Of a stretch of DNA of 64,000 nt, positions 12,961 to 25,760 are shown piece after piece; the first letter of the stretch is position 1; each line of letters opens with the position of its first letter. The notes beneath the pieces were generated by a model. It made no database searches, was not told the origin of the DNA, and saw only the letters and a program-made list of their open reading frames with translations. Both the position numbers and the translations under genes were made by a program. Origin of the DNA: Motacilla alba alba (lineage: Eukaryota > Chordata > Aves > Passeriformes > Motacillidae); the NCBI RefSeq assembly GCF_015832195.1, contig NC_052028.1, positions 3,143,501 through 3,207,500 of the forward strand, given 5' to 3'.

Positions 12961-14905
12961 ATTTTTTTTCCTCTGTTTTCTCTCTCCTTTTTTTTTTTTT
13001 TAATGATTTTCTTTTCTTTTCCCAGATCTCCGCCCTTTGCCCTCCCGCCATCAAAGGGGGCACGCATTCAAGTGCCGTGGGAATACTCACTCCCTGAGTA
13101 TTCTGGGCAATCTCACGAGAAAAGCTGCTTTTTCCCCAGAGGTAGGGAAACACGGATGGACTGGGGTGTGGGAAGGAGGGCTGTGAAGCCTGAGGGCTCC
13201 CTGTGCGTGGGAAGGCAGGAGAGAGGAGCAGGGCAGGAAGGGTTAACCACAGACTGTCCTTGCTGTTTTTTCCAGGCCTGGCTGCACCAGATTCTTCAAT
13301 TTCTCTTGGCAGGGATTGAAACCGTGGGGCTGAGCTAAACACATGAGCCTGGAGAGTCCCTGTGCTCCGAGGGTGAGCAGGACCCTGAGCGAGATGCTGC
13401 AGCTCATTAGCAAGGCAGCAGCTCGTCCAGGGCACGCAGGTGTCAGGCAGGCAGCAACAACAGCAAAACACAGACAAGGAGGCAGAAATGCAGCGAGATG
13501 GGGAGAGATGGGCAGCGTTTGCTGCTCTGGGCATGCACACACACACCCACGTGCACACGCACACCCATGGTTACTACAAGTAGTAGTGCAGGGGGAAGCC
13601 TGGCCTGCTGTCCGTGTAGGGTTTGGTGATCGGGTTCATCCCCCGTGCTTGGTGCTGGTTTGGGCCACCACCTTGGCTCTCAGTTCATATGGCATTTGGC
13701 AGCTTTTCCTTGCTGGGGGGTCGTGGTCTCATCATCCCACCCTGGAGGGGTGATTTGGAACGCTCAGGGAACCCCAAGAGAGGCCGTGCACTGCCCTCCT
13801 CTGGGCCGGCAACATGGGGTGACCCAGGGAGGCCCCTGAGCCGGGAAAAGGGCTGGGAATCGTTCCCTGAGCGAGCACAATGGCTCCTGTCCTGACGGCT
13901 CGTCTGGCTCTCAGTTGCCCGGGCGACTGCTGCGGCGGAGCGCGCATGGCCGGGCGGGCTCGGCTGGCCCGCGGCTCCGCGCCCCCGGCCCGCTCCGGGC
14001 CCGCAGCGAACCTCTGCTCACACCCCCGAGGAGCCACCCCAGCGCCTGCCCGAGCTCCTGTCCTGTGCCCAGAACCCAGACCCACATCTGCCGCTTCCAA
14101 AAAGAGGCAGGGACAATCCTGACCCGCCTTCCCACGGACTGGTCAGGGTTAGTGTGTGCTGCTGCCTCCACTGCCACCGCTGTGCGCCTGTGCCAGGCAC
14201 TGTAGGATGCTGCCCAGAGCAGCCAGGGACCCCTCAGAGCTCTGGTGTTGGTCTGTCCTTCACCCAGGACATGTTTTTCCAGGTGGACCCTGAGCCGGAT
14301 GGTCTGTGGTTTTCAGCTGCTTGGCCATGGGTTCCTGTAGCAGGAACAGGGAAGCAGGAAAGCTCCTGGGCAGAGACCCTGGAGGAGCAGCAGAAGGATT
14401 CAGGGCCCTGTGAAAATCCATGCAGGCATCCTCCACAGAGGTGTCCAGGTGCTGTGCATGTGCCTCATGTCACCTGGCTGTGCTCAGACACAGGGCAGCC
14501 CCAAAGAACAGCTGGGCAGTGTCTGCCTGAGAAACAGCCTGGGGTCCTGTGGGTAGGACCCATGGAAGGGAGCACCTCTGGGATGGGGACTCCAGCTCCT
14601 CTGACAGACATCAACACCCACCAGCCCAGACTGGAGGACCTGGCCAAACACACCCTGCAGCCTCCTCTGGCTGAGGCAAGGCTGCTCTGTGCTGTTTTGT
14701 CCCATGGCTGGTGTTTACATTGCAAAGTGAGAAAGGAGACCCTGAGCTCTTGGTCTGGCTCCCAGCTGGTGCCTCTGTGACCACAGAATGGAAGCACTGC
14801 TTTTTGCACAGTGAGCCCAACATCCTTCAGACAGGGCCTGGAGTGCCCTTACAGGTGGGCACAGCCTCTGGGGTGGACCTGTGCTAAGCTGAGGATGGAA
14901 ACTTA
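12961..14905. other. intergenic DNA with T-rich tract and CpG-rich patch
   Basis: A T-rich tract at 12960-13020, a small CA-rich stretch at 13535-13570 and a CpG-rich patch at 13860-14040. No gene was recognised. Confidence 0.45.
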
Positions 14906-15240
14906 GAATCATGGAATACCCTGAGCTGAAGGAACCCATCAGGATCATCGAGTCAAACTCCTGGTGCTGCACAAACGCCCCAACAATCCCATCCTGTGCC
15001 TGAGAGTGTTGTTCAAATGCTCCTTGAGCTCGGGCAGCTTTGGGGCTGTAACCATTCCCTGGGGAGCCTGGTCAGTGCCCCACCACCCTCTGGAGGAAGA
15101 ACCTTTTCCTGGTATCTAGACTAAATCCCCCTGGCACAGCTCCAGCTGTTCCCTCGGGTCCTGTCCCTGGTCCCAGGGAGAAGAGATTGGAGCTGCCCCT
15201 CGGCGGGAGCTGCAGTCTCCAGTGAGGTCTGACCTCAGTG
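14906..15240 (-). mobile_element. CR1 LINE 3' fragment
   Basis: Plus-strand reading AGAATCATGGAATACCCTGA, AGGATCATCGAGTCAAACTC, CCATTCCCTGGGGAGCCTGG, GAAGAACCTTTTCCTGGTAT, CTCCAGCTGTTCCCTCGGGT is the reverse complement of the CR1 3' end. The sense strand is minus. Confidence 0.93.
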
Positions 15241-18200
15241 TCCCCTCCTCTGGGCTTCTCTACCTTCACCTGCCCTCTCTGTGCCAGCCACCTTGGCACT
15301 GAATGGCATCTCTGTGGGCATGTCCCTACTCCCCAGCCATGTCCTCTCCAGCAGTGCATCCCCAGATTCCTCCATGGCAAGGCGCAGCCAGGGCAGTGCC
15401 ACAGAAGCAGCCCCAGCTGCTTCTCCATGCATGTCATTATTTGGGAGCAGATCCAGAGCCCAGAGTGTTCCAGCTTGGACACCCCCGATCCAACATCCAC
15501 TCTGTAAAAATGCATCCTGCAGGAGGAAGAAAACAAAAGCAGGGATGATTTAAAGGGAGGATAAACTCCCTCCTGAGGGATTTTGTCCTTGGCCAGAGGA
15601 GGAATCACCTACTGCAGGAGTTTGATTGGGGTAACTAATAGCCCCCTTTAAGCTGAGGTGACACCTCCTATGAATGCTGCATTCAGCAGGGGACAGGCCA
15701 TATGCAGAAATAAACAGGGACCTGGGACACACTGGCAGCTCTTTAAAAGATTGTTAATAATGTGCTGTTCACGTTCCTCGGAGACTGCTGCCATGATCTG
15801 CCAGCAACAGACGCTGGCAGTCCTGGTGGGAGTCACTCCTGCCGTGACAGAGCCCTCGCTGGCACCAGCACCAGTCCACCCTGCCCTTCCCTGGCCATGA
15901 CCAGCAGCACTGGGGAGGGGAACATGGTCCTGTGGCAGGGACCTCGCTGATCCAGGTGACACAGGGCAAGGGACAACCTCAGGCTTTGCACTCCAGCCCT
16001 GGTGGGGCTTGTGGTTCCCAGCATGGACCCACTCCTCAAAAACAAGAGGGGTTTTGGGAGGGTGATGAGATGCTGCTCCAGATCTGGCAGAGAAGGGGAG
16101 ATAGGAGTGGACCTGCAGCTAGTGGGGCCAAGAGGACAGTCCCTGGAGAGCAGGACAGCCGTGGGACAGCTGGGTGGACACGCATGCACCACTGCAGACA
16201 GTTGTCACACTGCAGCTCACGAGCCAGCGTGTCTGAGCTCATCCTAGAGCCTGAGCAAGCAAGGTCCAGGTCAGAGTGGTACAAGGGAGAGGGAAATGGA
16301 AAATCATTCAAACTGCCACGTTTCTGTGCGATCCACATCCAAGCTGGCCTCAGCTTGGGCCCGTCAGCTTCCAGCACCGTACAGGGATGAGGGAAAGAGC
16401 ATGGAGCTTTCCCCCTTTCCTGTAGGCAGGGAGCAAAATGTGTCAGGCTGGAATTCTCCCAAGAGCAGCTCCCTCCTGGGCTTCGCTGCTGCTTCCTGTT
16501 CTCGGGGGCAGGAAATACCAAGCAAACAGCTCCGTGCATGACTTCAAAACTTCCACTTCCAGCGCCGGCTGCAAGATGAGGATGGAGCAGCCTGGATGAT
16601 GGGAGCAGCCTGCTCAGAGGCTTTGCTCCCATGGACTATCCGCCCTCCATCTCTCCTCTGCCCCTTGGGAAGCCAGGTCCCAGGAACAGCTTCTCCCAGC
16701 CCTTAATGCCAGGCTCAGGACCTGCACTGAGCTCCTGGGCCATCAGTCCTGGTGGGTTCCATTTGCTTCTGCTCTCTGCCTCCACTCAGAGCCAGGCAAA
16801 CAGAGGAATTAATAACTGCACAGAAAATGAGGCTGCGCCGTGTAGCGTGAGGCCGCTGAGCTGATCCCTCATGGGCATGGCTGGCCAGCACAGCACAAGA
16901 GCCTCTGCAGTCCCGTTATTGCTGCCATCAGGAAAAAATCCATGGGCTGCTCCCTTTCTGCAGTAGAGAACAGCCGGGAGGGGGGAGCAGCATTTTCCTG
17001 TCTCCATTCTGATTTTTGAGGGTTGGTTCAGCCTGTCCTGCTGTGCCAGGAGCTGCACAACAGCACAGTGACTGTCAGTGGATGAAAAAGGGCTGTTTCC
17101 CCCACTTGGCTGGATAGAAATAACAAGGTAGTGCCTGGCCAGGCTCTAACAGGGTTTCCAACTGGTCTGTTGATTGCCCGGCAGACCATTAGCCCAGGCA
17201 GCGAGGAGCAAAACTGGGATGGGGGCTGATGGCTCAGAGCAGGGGCCACCCTGGGGCTCTTCAGCTCCAAGCCCCAGTTCTTCAGCTCCTGCTCCAGGAT
17301 GCAGGAGAGGCCCTGCTGTCTGACTGGCAAATCTCACTGGAGCAAAAGTGTCCTGGAGCTTCCTGCACCTTTGGATCCCACATCCTTTGCATCCTACATC
17401 TTTGTCCCCGGAGACACCTGTTCCCTGCAGGGCAGTGCTGAACCCTGCCAACACCTCTCCCCGGGGCCCTGTGGGATGCAGGAGCTGGCAGCACACCCCA
17501 CGTGAGTGCAGAGCCCAGGGGTGCCCGGCACAGCCCGAGCCTGGCAGGGGAGGTCGCAGCCTCCCGTGAGCTCCCCGCGCTGCTCAGCATCTCCGCTCTT
17601 GGCCCGGGTACGGGCGGAGCCAGCTGCTCCTGGCGCCGCCGCTCGTCTCTGCCAGGCGCGGAGCCATCTGCCTGGCAGGGCCAGCCACACCTGCTGGGAA
17701 GGAGACAGAAGCTGGGCAACCTCCCCGCCTTTGCGGCTTTCCGGCTGGCGGCATCGCACGGCGGCTCCAGGCGGGCTCGTGTGTTTGCACAAAGGGAAGG
17801 GAGATAAGGGAGGCTCCTTCCCACCCCGAGCCCGGCCGTGCTGGGCACCCACGTGGGACCCGGGCAGAGCCCTGAACGGAGCCATGGGACACTCCCTGGG
17901 CCAGGCAGGGGGTGGGATGTGTCCCTGAACCCTCTGCAGGGTGTCCCAGAGCCATGCCCATCCCCAGCACCGTGCTGGGTCTGCTGCCAGCGTCCAGCGC
18001 GGGCATCAGCCAGGACCAGGAGGGGCTGCTTCTTCCCCCAGGTGGGCAAAGGGCTCCTTGCTCCCAGGAGGGCAGGGGGCTAGGTGGAGGCACTCAAACA
18101 TCTCACGACAGTGAGGATATTTCCTCTCCTCATTCAAGGCTGGCAAGTGGCCTGGGTGTTGTTCAGGGTGCACCACTGTGGCTGCTGCTGTGAGGAAAAG

Positions 18201-20129
18201 GAACAGAGGGGACCTAATAGCTTTGTCCTCCCTGCTGGATCCACCTCATCCTGCTCCTCTGCATCAGGAACTGCAGGAGCCAGAGATGTGCCAGGTGCTG
18301 GTGCTGGTGGGGCTGCTTCTCCAGCTCCTGGTGCATCGAGGCCAGGCAGTACCACGGCACTGAGGGCGCAGGGTGCTGCCACCAGCCCTCACACCCTGGC
18401 CCCACTGCCAGCAGCAGCATCAGTTGGGTGCTGGGATGGAAAATTCCCTCCAGTCCAGAGGAGCTGAGGGTCACTTGGCCTCTGGGGTAGCAAAGCTGGG
18501 CAGCAGGACAGGCAGAAACAATGGAGAGCATTTCCAGCTGCCCCGTTGCTGAACATCCTGCAAGAGACTCTTCTGCCCTGCCCTGTTTCCCCTCGGTGGG
18601 ATGAGGAGGATGACAGGCATCGCAGCAGTGCTTCCCCCAGCCTGGCTGGTGTCTCCCATCCCAGGGCAGCCACAACTGCTCTGCCACTCCTGAGTATCAC
18701 AGCTGGCAGCCCCTGCTGCTGCCACTGAGCCCCAAACCAGCCTGGAGAGCTTTTTCCAGCCCCAACAGGGCCAGGTCACATTGGATCTTAGTTCACCATC
18801 TTGCCAAGGCAGGGAAGTCAGCTCTGCTTTTGAGGGGTTGGGAACACAGGAAAATCACCCAAACCTCCAGCCCCAGCAACAATCCTGGGTACCCCCAGCT
18901 CACAGAGGTGTCTGCAGGAGGCATCGTGCAGAGTCAGGAGTGCCAGCTCCCCCATTCCCAGTCCCCTCAGCAAGACTGATGGAGCAGCACATGGAGGCAA
19001 AAAAGGTCTGCCTGGATGGTTTGGCCTGGGTTTAGTGGATTCAGGATCTCTGGCCCTGCCTGTCTTGAGCTTCCCCGTCCTCAGGAGCAGCAGCAGCCTG
19101 CTGAGGTGGCTGCAGCTTTGCTCCACACACAAAGGCCCAAGCTGGCTGTGCAGAGCAGAGGGACTGAGGTGGGCACTGTTAGTCCAGCAGGTGTGGGGTC
19201 CCAGGGCAGCAGCCTGCCCAGTGTGGGAAATGGGGATCACTGGCATCCAGCCAGTGCTGTGCCTCTGTGGGAGGCAGAGGTGCTCTCAGGACATGACACC
19301 CCCAGCCCAGTGCCCCTGGTGACTGGGGAAGGTGAAATGCTCCTGGCATCCTGTGCTGAGGTCTGTGCCAGGCAGAGCAGGCAGAGAGTGGCAGTGGACA
19401 CAGCTCCCACGCTGCTGACAGCACAAGGATGCCAGGGATGGGCAGCAGGTCCCATGACACCCGCTGTGCCCCTGGGGCCCTGGCCACAGTCCTGGCCAGC
19501 GGACACCCCCCGGGACTCCATGCTGGCCATGGGTCTGCTCGTGCACACAGTGCTGCTGGCCGCAGCAGGGGACTCAGAGGGACAGAGAGGTCACAGTGAG
19601 GATCCAGCTGCCCTGGGGAGCACACAGCATCCCAGCTGGGCTTTGATGTGGCACAGAAAGCTGACAGGCAGCAGCACTCAGGGACTTAGCAGCAGCTCCT
19701 GAATGTTGTGTGATCTCTCCAAGGGATGCTGACCCTAGCTGGGGTCCTGCTAAAAGCCAACATTCTCACTCAAGCCACCCAGGAGGCTGCTCCCTACCCA
19801 GCCCAGAACCAGCCTCCAGCCTGCAGCAGAGGGCTCAGGCTGGGTCTTGCTCATCCCCAGAGCTTCCTCACTCCATGGGCACCCTACAACAGACAGTGCC
19901 ACCTCCACATGTGCTGACACCCACCCCAGTGGGCTCCTGATGGGTCCTGCTGGATTTTACAAACCTCCTCCTGCACCAGCTTAGGCAAATTTTGCTCCAA
20001 GAGGTCTGCTATGACCTTGACCTGGAGTAACTCCATGGTGGTGGCTGCAGGAGGGGACATGAGCTCAGCACCTGCCTGATGGGAAAAAAACACACACAGC
20101 AACCTCTCTCCTTCCTTTCCTGTCTCCCT
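15241..20129. other. intergenic DNA, no gene seen
   Basis: About 4.9 kb of GC-rich unique DNA with a CpG-rich patch at 17500-17900. Apart from a few AT-rich bases near 15740-15770, nothing distinctive was noted. Open frames (for example 19016-19702 plus and 17282-18049 minus) have no recognisable domain. Confidence 0.5.
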
Positions 20130-20330
20130 GCCATCCATTTGGTGGGCAGTGCGGCCCCGCTGCAGCTTTATCTCGGTTCTTTAAAAGGCTCCTGGCTGAC
20201 ATACACACCGTATGGGAGCAGTCAGCCGAGGAGAGCTGTAAATCTCCCAAGGCCTCATCTTGCGGGGCACATTAGCTGTTTTAAACTTGTCAGCTTTCAG
20301 CCATGGAAATTGACTGTTCAAAGCCCTTCT
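20130..20330. promoter_or_regulatory. candidate regulatory element beside the CpG island
   Basis: Non-repeat, AT-richer sequence with CAGCTTTATCTCGG (a GATA-type site in reverse), CACATTAGCTGTTTTAAACT and CAGCCATGGAAATTG. Called on composition and motifs only. Confidence 0.3.
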
Positions 20331-20699
20331 TCCCTCCACATCCTGCTCCATTTTACGCTGTGGAGAAGGTGCTGCATCCCTGGTGCATTGGAGGAAGGGG
20401 ATGTGCATCCCCCCACCTGTCTCCTCAGGGACTGTGGATGCTTTAGGGATGTTTCTCGAAGTCCCACCAGGAACGTGAATGCCTCCAAGCCTTCTCCTTT
20501 CTTTCTGTCTCCTGTGATCCTGCCCCCACCTGGAAGGAAGGATGGGGATACGTAACCTCACAAAGCGTGCCCGTCCACACGAGCTGGCTTTCCCATGTCC
20601 ATCCATGCAGGACGGCTCCAGATCCAGTCTGAGGCCGGGAAGGTTTATGAAAATGAAGCCCAGCTTGCAGGCGTGCTGGTGGGATTCACTGCACTCCGT

Positions 20700-22290
20700 G
20701 TGTGTGTGACCGTGAGCTCCAGCGCCCAGCACAGCCTCGCACGCAAAGCCCGGGGACACGCAGCTCTGTGCCCACCTGGGGACAATGCCCCCGCCGCCAC
20801 CGCCCTTGCGCCGCCTCAGCCGGCACCAACAGCTCGCCGGCCGAGTCGGGAGCGCAGAGCGTGGGGGTTTCGAGGAGGAAAAGCTCTGCTCGAACAGCTC
20901 ACCCCGAGGCGAACTCCCACACAGGCATCTTCTCTAAAGGGCACGGGACCCCACCCGCGCATGCAGCCTGGGCATCCCACAGATCCGCCGCGGAGCCGGC
21001 GCTGGGTGGGCGCCCGCCTCGCCCCTCCCAGCGAGCACGCAGCTCATCTGAGCACGGCCATCCCTCTCCATCCTGCCGGGTGCGTGCTTCATCCCGACAG
21101 ATGCTCCCCAGCCCTCGTGTGGGACGCGGAGAGGAGACGCTGGAGCAGGCACAGCCCTTCACCCCTTTCCCCCGGGACAAAGCCCGTGCTGCGCCTGGCT
21201 GCCGTCCCCCGAGGAGCCCACCGGCACCGGGGTGTCTGCGGAGCAGCCTCACCCCGGGGAACGCGGCCACCCCGGAGCAGCCCCCGCGGCTCCCGGCGAG
21301 CGGCAGCTGCGGCGTGTCTGCCGAGGGAACGTGACAGCCGCGCTCAGCCCCGAATCAGCCCCGGGTCCCTGACCCTGCGTGCACGGGGTCAGCGCGGCCG
21401 TGACGGCGGAGGCGAGGGGGGCTGGAGCCGCTGCCGGCGCGGGTGATTAGCGGCGGTGCGAGCCCTGCGTCAGAGCCCCGCTTCCCCCCGCCCGCCGCTG
21501 ATCCCTCTCCTTGGATACAGGAGCAGGGGGAAGCGGGCCAGGTGGGAGGGGGCATCTGGGCCGGGGAGCGCGGGGGCCCTGGCGCGGCGCATGGCGTGAT
21601 CCGTCGCAGGCGCAAAATAGTTGCCCCCGAATTAGCGGAGCGGCGGATGACGCACCGCGCTCGCAGCCGGCGGCGGCGAGGGGGAGGACGGCGGTGCCAG
21701 CGGGCAGCCGAGCCGCGGCACCGCGCGGCCCGTGGGGACAGGGTGCCGGCGGGGCGCAGCGGGAAGGGTCCCGGCCCGCAGCTGCCGGCGCGGCCGTGCC
21801 CCCCGCGGCACCCCCGGCACGGCTCGCAGCCGCGCACTCCCCGCCGCGTCCGTCTGTGGCGGTGCCCAGAAATAATCTGGCGGCGAAGCAGAGCCAGAGC
21901 CGCGTCCACCCACCGCTCCACGTGAGCCGTGGGGAGCGGAGAGGGCGAGAGCAGCCAGCTGGGCCCCTCTCCGGCGCTGCGGCCTCTGATAACGCTGCGT
22001 TCGGGTCCTGCGGACCGGTGACAAGAGGGGTGCCGGCGTGGGAGGGGGGATTGGAGCTTCCTATCACCTGCAGGGCAGTGCTTCCTTGGGGACCCTGCCA
22101 GCCCACCTCCCGCGGGCAGCAGAGAGGCTCCGGCAGCAGGGAGGGCACGCAGCACGCCGTGCCCTCGGCAGGTCCTGTCCCCCGTGCCAGCCACAGCCCG
22201 GCTGCAGGGCCAGCGCTCAGAGCCCCCTTTGCAGATTGCTGGCCGTGGCGCGGGGCTCCAGCCCGGCTGAGGCCGACGGGCTGGTTATTG
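20700..22290. promoter_or_regulatory. large CpG island, candidate promoter
   Basis: The most CpG-dense long block in the window, strongest at 21300-21900. Its centre contains AAATAGTTGCCCCCGAATTA and CGGATGACGCACCG (a CRE-like TGACGCA). Open frames across it on both strands are Arg/Ala/Pro/Gly-rich and carry no protein family. It could be the start of an uncharacterised transcript or of the next gene to the left; no splice structure can be assigned. Confidence 0.45.
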
Positions 22291-24689
22291 TGTCGGCAGC
22301 ATAAATGTGTCGGAAATTGCCTGAATTAGCCACGTGCCATGAACAGGTTTATGGATTATGGGATGCAGAGCCCTTTCAGAAGCAGCAGAAGCTCACAATC
22401 CAGTTAGACAGCTCCAGCCCCAGTCATTCCCCTTCAGAGGATGAAAGCTCATTGGGTACAATGGACAAAAACCAAGTGCATCCCCTGTGTGGGAAGGATC
22501 CATCCCAGTGAGCCCATCCTGCTCTCCCAGCTGCTGCCACCTCCTCACCTGATTTTTTGCCTCCTTGGGAAAAAATTCTCCTTGACTTCCCCAGAAGATA
22601 CTATCCCTGAGGATGTGAGGAGGGGGATGTTCCACTTTTGTGTCTAAATTGCATAACAAGGACTTTGGGCAAAATCCCGTGTCCCACAGGGCTGTCCTTA
22701 GCTTGGATTTGGAATTAGAACTCACCAGCTGTCCTGCCTCAGCCCCAGGCTGACCAGGTCCAGGGTCATATCCTGCAGCAGCTCTAACAGGCTGCCAACA
22801 GGGACCTGAGGGCTGGATTAGCTCTTGCTGGGTTTTCTGTGCACGCATTGACCTGACCACTTTTTTTTTCATCCATGTTTAGTTTTGGGGTTTCCTGCAT
22901 CAAAGCATTCCTTAGCTTCTTCCCAGAGATTCATTAGGAATGGAAGGTGCTGGGTGACCGTGGCCAGCCCGATGCCCTTGGCTGGGCTCTCCTCCGAGCC
23001 TGCCGCCTCCCATCCTGGGCCAGAGCCCTTCCCAGTGATTTTGTGGGGGAGTGGGGTGTCACACCAGGGTCTGGAGACCATCACCGTGGGCAGCAGCAGG
23101 TCTGGAGGGGCCCTGGCTCAATGTGCATCCCCACTCTGCACCCCTGCAAGAGCTCCAGCTTTTAAAAGGGGCTAATTAATGTCCACCGGCATCTCGGAGC
23201 AGCCGGCACCAGGCGGGAGCGAGCCGCGAAGAGAGACAAAGAAAAAGCCAGCAGTGGTGGGGAAGGGCCAGGCTCGCCTCCCTGCACAAGCGCTTTTCCT
23301 CAACCGAGCAGCGAGAAAGCAAAACTGCGAAGTGCCTAAAATTAGAGCTGCCAAACCCCAGCTGGGGAAGCCTGGAAAGATCCCCAGGCCCTGGAGCCTT
23401 GGGCGAGCTGCATAAAAGGCAGCGGAGGGGAAGGAAAGGGAGCTTGGGGACCGCGGCAAGTAGAGCGAGGCACAGTGGGAGCGGGGAGCGGATGGCTGCC
23501 TCCCCCCGCATCCCACCGCCCGCTCCCCACTCGCCCCGCCTGTGCCGGATGCTCGCCCCGCGCTGCGGCCCCGCGGGGCTCGGGGCTCTGATATCCCTCT
23601 GAGGGCGGCTCTTTGGGGATGCGGCTGTGCTGGTGCCGTGGGAACAGGGTTCATACGGTCCCAGCACCCCCTGTCACACATCCCAGCTTGTCTGTCTTTC
23701 CAGAAGGCCCACAGACCACACGCTGGTGCCTGGGGGGCTCCATGCACTTGGGGATGGCTCTTTCAGCCCAGGGGCTGGAAAACACCAGCCTGGGTCGTTC
23801 TTCAGCAGGGCTCCCAGCCCCACGCAGTGTCCCCTGCCCCTGCACCCAGCCACAAAGCCAGCTGAGCTTCTCAAGGGGCAGGCATAACTGAGGAGGCCAG
23901 AGGCTGCATGTCCTGGGCTGCCAGTGCCCTCACAGAGACTTGGGCACCCACCAAAACCAGGACAGCAACTCTGTGACCCCACACACAATTACCCACCCCA
24001 GTGTGTCTTCCTGCCCAGGAAGACACAATCAGTGAGTGAAAAGCACAAGCTCTGCCATCAGTTAACACAAGGAGAGTCCCAAACACCAATCCTCAACATC
24101 CCCCAGGCCGGCTCCTTCCACAGAGGTGAGTGAAGACACAGGCAGGACCAGTCCCACCAGCACCCCAGGGCTCCTCTGGATTCACAGAGCACCATCCTGG
24201 CCCTAACAGTGTGGGTGGCAGAGCCACCAGCCACACACCAAATCGACATCTAAAAGCAGGAAAAGCAGCAGCTCCACAGACAGCAGTGACTCTGCACTGA
24301 ATTTGGCTCTCCAGCTCCTATTTGTCAAGATCAAAGAGACTGAGGTTTAGTGCCAGCTTCACTGAGCTCAGGAGATGCTGTAAAATGGCTGAGTCAAGGG
24401 CAGGTCTGGATCCTTTCCCTCTGTAGCTGCAAAAAACCCAAAGGTAGCCCAGCACCTACAAGGGAGCAGTCCCCAACTTCTCCAGGGTTGGGATTGCACT
24501 CCAAGCAGTTCACAATCAGACCCTGGCCACTTAATTTGAGGTAAATCAGCCTCTGTTGGACGTTTGTCCATGACTGGTGGCGGGTACATGCAAAATGACC
24601 CAAGGAGGAGGCAGACAGGTGGGACAGGAGCTGTAGAGAAAAGGGTGATTCATGCCAGAGAGATACTCTGGAAGTGGCTCACCCTGAGG
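22291..24689. other. intergenic DNA with an AT-rich boundary at 22.27-22.37 kb and a candidate element at 23.16-23.42 kb
   Basis: Right next to the CpG island, AGCATAAATGTGTCGGAAAT and TGCCTGAATTAGCCACGTGC (containing CACGTG) form a non-repeat AT-rich patch. Positions 23165-23420 (GGGCTAATTAATGTCC, AAGTGCCTAAAATTAGAGC) are another candidate element, next to a CpG-rich patch at 23430-23590. No exon was identified. Confidence 0.3.
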
Positions 24690-24990
24690 TCATGGAAACA
24701 TGGAATATCCTGAGCTGGAAGGCACCACAATGATAATTGAGTGCAATTCCTGTCCCTGCACAGGACAGCCCAGCAATCCCACTCTGTGCCTGAGAGCATT
24801 GTCCAAAGCTTCCCGAGCTTCTTGAGCACTGGAAGCCATAACCATTCCCTGGGGAGCCTGGTCAGTGCCCGGCCATCCTCTGGGGGAAGAACCTTTTCCT
24901 GGCATCCAGTCTAAACCTCCACAGACACAGCTCCAGCTGTTCCCTTGGGTCCTGCCCTGGGTCACAAGAGAGCAGAGACTGGATCGTGGC
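24690..24990 (-). mobile_element. CR1 LINE 3' fragment
   Basis: Plus-strand reading CATGGAAACATGGAATATCC, CCATTCCCTGGGGAGCCTGG, GAAGAACCTTTTCCTGGCAT, CAGCTCCAGCTGTTCCCTTG is the reverse complement of the CR1 3' end. It is closely similar to the 14.9 kb copy, so both belong to the same subfamily. Confidence 0.92.
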
Positions 24991-25195
24991 TGGCCCTCTG
25001 GCAGCCTTCATTCCCAGCGTGAGAGTGGGTGTGAGCTGTGACAGCCAAGGGATGGTGTCCTGGCTCTGCTCTGCCACTCTGGCATGGCTGGCACAGTGGG
25101 ATGTGCGCCCAACAGGAATGGGGTTGGGATGGAAGAGAAAAGACTGAGGGGGTCAGTCCCAGAGGATTGCACAAGATTGGTCACTGGGAGATGCT

Positions 25196-25688
25196 GCCAA
25201 GGGAGGACAGGATTGGACAGGGCAAGCATGATATGGCCAGGAGGTGATGGAATGTGGGATGGCATGGGAGAGGACCATTGGGACTGAACAAAGAGAATGG
25301 GGCTGGCTGGGATGGCATCAGGAGGGATAAAACAGATGGGGAAGGATGGGACAGAACAAAACAGAAGGGAAGAGATGGAGTGAGATGGCATGGCATGGCA
25401 TGGCATGGAATGAAACAGAGGGGATGGGATGGGATGGGATGGGATGGGATGGGATGGGATGGGATGGGATGGGATGGGATGGGATGGCATCGTAAGGGCT
25501 AAAACAAAGGGGATGGAATGCATGGCATAGCATGAAAGGAGACAGGACAAAAGAAGGGATAGAATGGAATGAGATAAAATGGGGAATCAGATTGGGATGG
25601 GACAGAGTAAAGCAGAAGGGAAGAGATGGGTTGAGATGGCATGGCATGAAACAGAGGGGATGGGATACCATGCAATAGGATAAAACAA
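25196..25688. repeat. degenerate GGGAT/GGCAT-derived satellite with internal duplication
   Basis: Outside the two pure blocks the zone is built of purine-rich decayed pentamers (GGGATGGCAT, GGAATGAAAC, GGATAAAACA). A segment starting CAGAAGGGAAGAGATGG at 25362 recurs at 25613, an offset of 251 bases, with the same downstream order (GAGATGGCATGG, ATGAAACAGAGGGGATGGGAT). The zone therefore includes a 251-base tandem duplication. Confidence 0.8.
25421..25485. repeat. (GGGAT)13 block A
   Basis: Thirteen uninterrupted copies of GGGAT, preceded by a GGCAT variant run (25387-25406). Confidence 0.97.
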
Positions 25689-25753
25689 GGGATGGGATGG
25701 GATGGGATGGGATGGGATGGGATGGGATGGGATGGGATGGGATGGGATGGGAT
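25689..25753. repeat. (GGGAT)13 block B
   Basis: Thirteen uninterrupted copies of GGGAT. It is the second of two equal-length blocks in a pentamer-derived satellite zone. Confidence 0.97.
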
Positions 25754-25760
25754 AGACCAC

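Noticed and set aside
20595..21446. 283-codon plus-strand frame in the CpG island
   Set aside because: CpG islands lack stop codons by composition; the peptide is Arg/Pro/Ala-rich with no domain.
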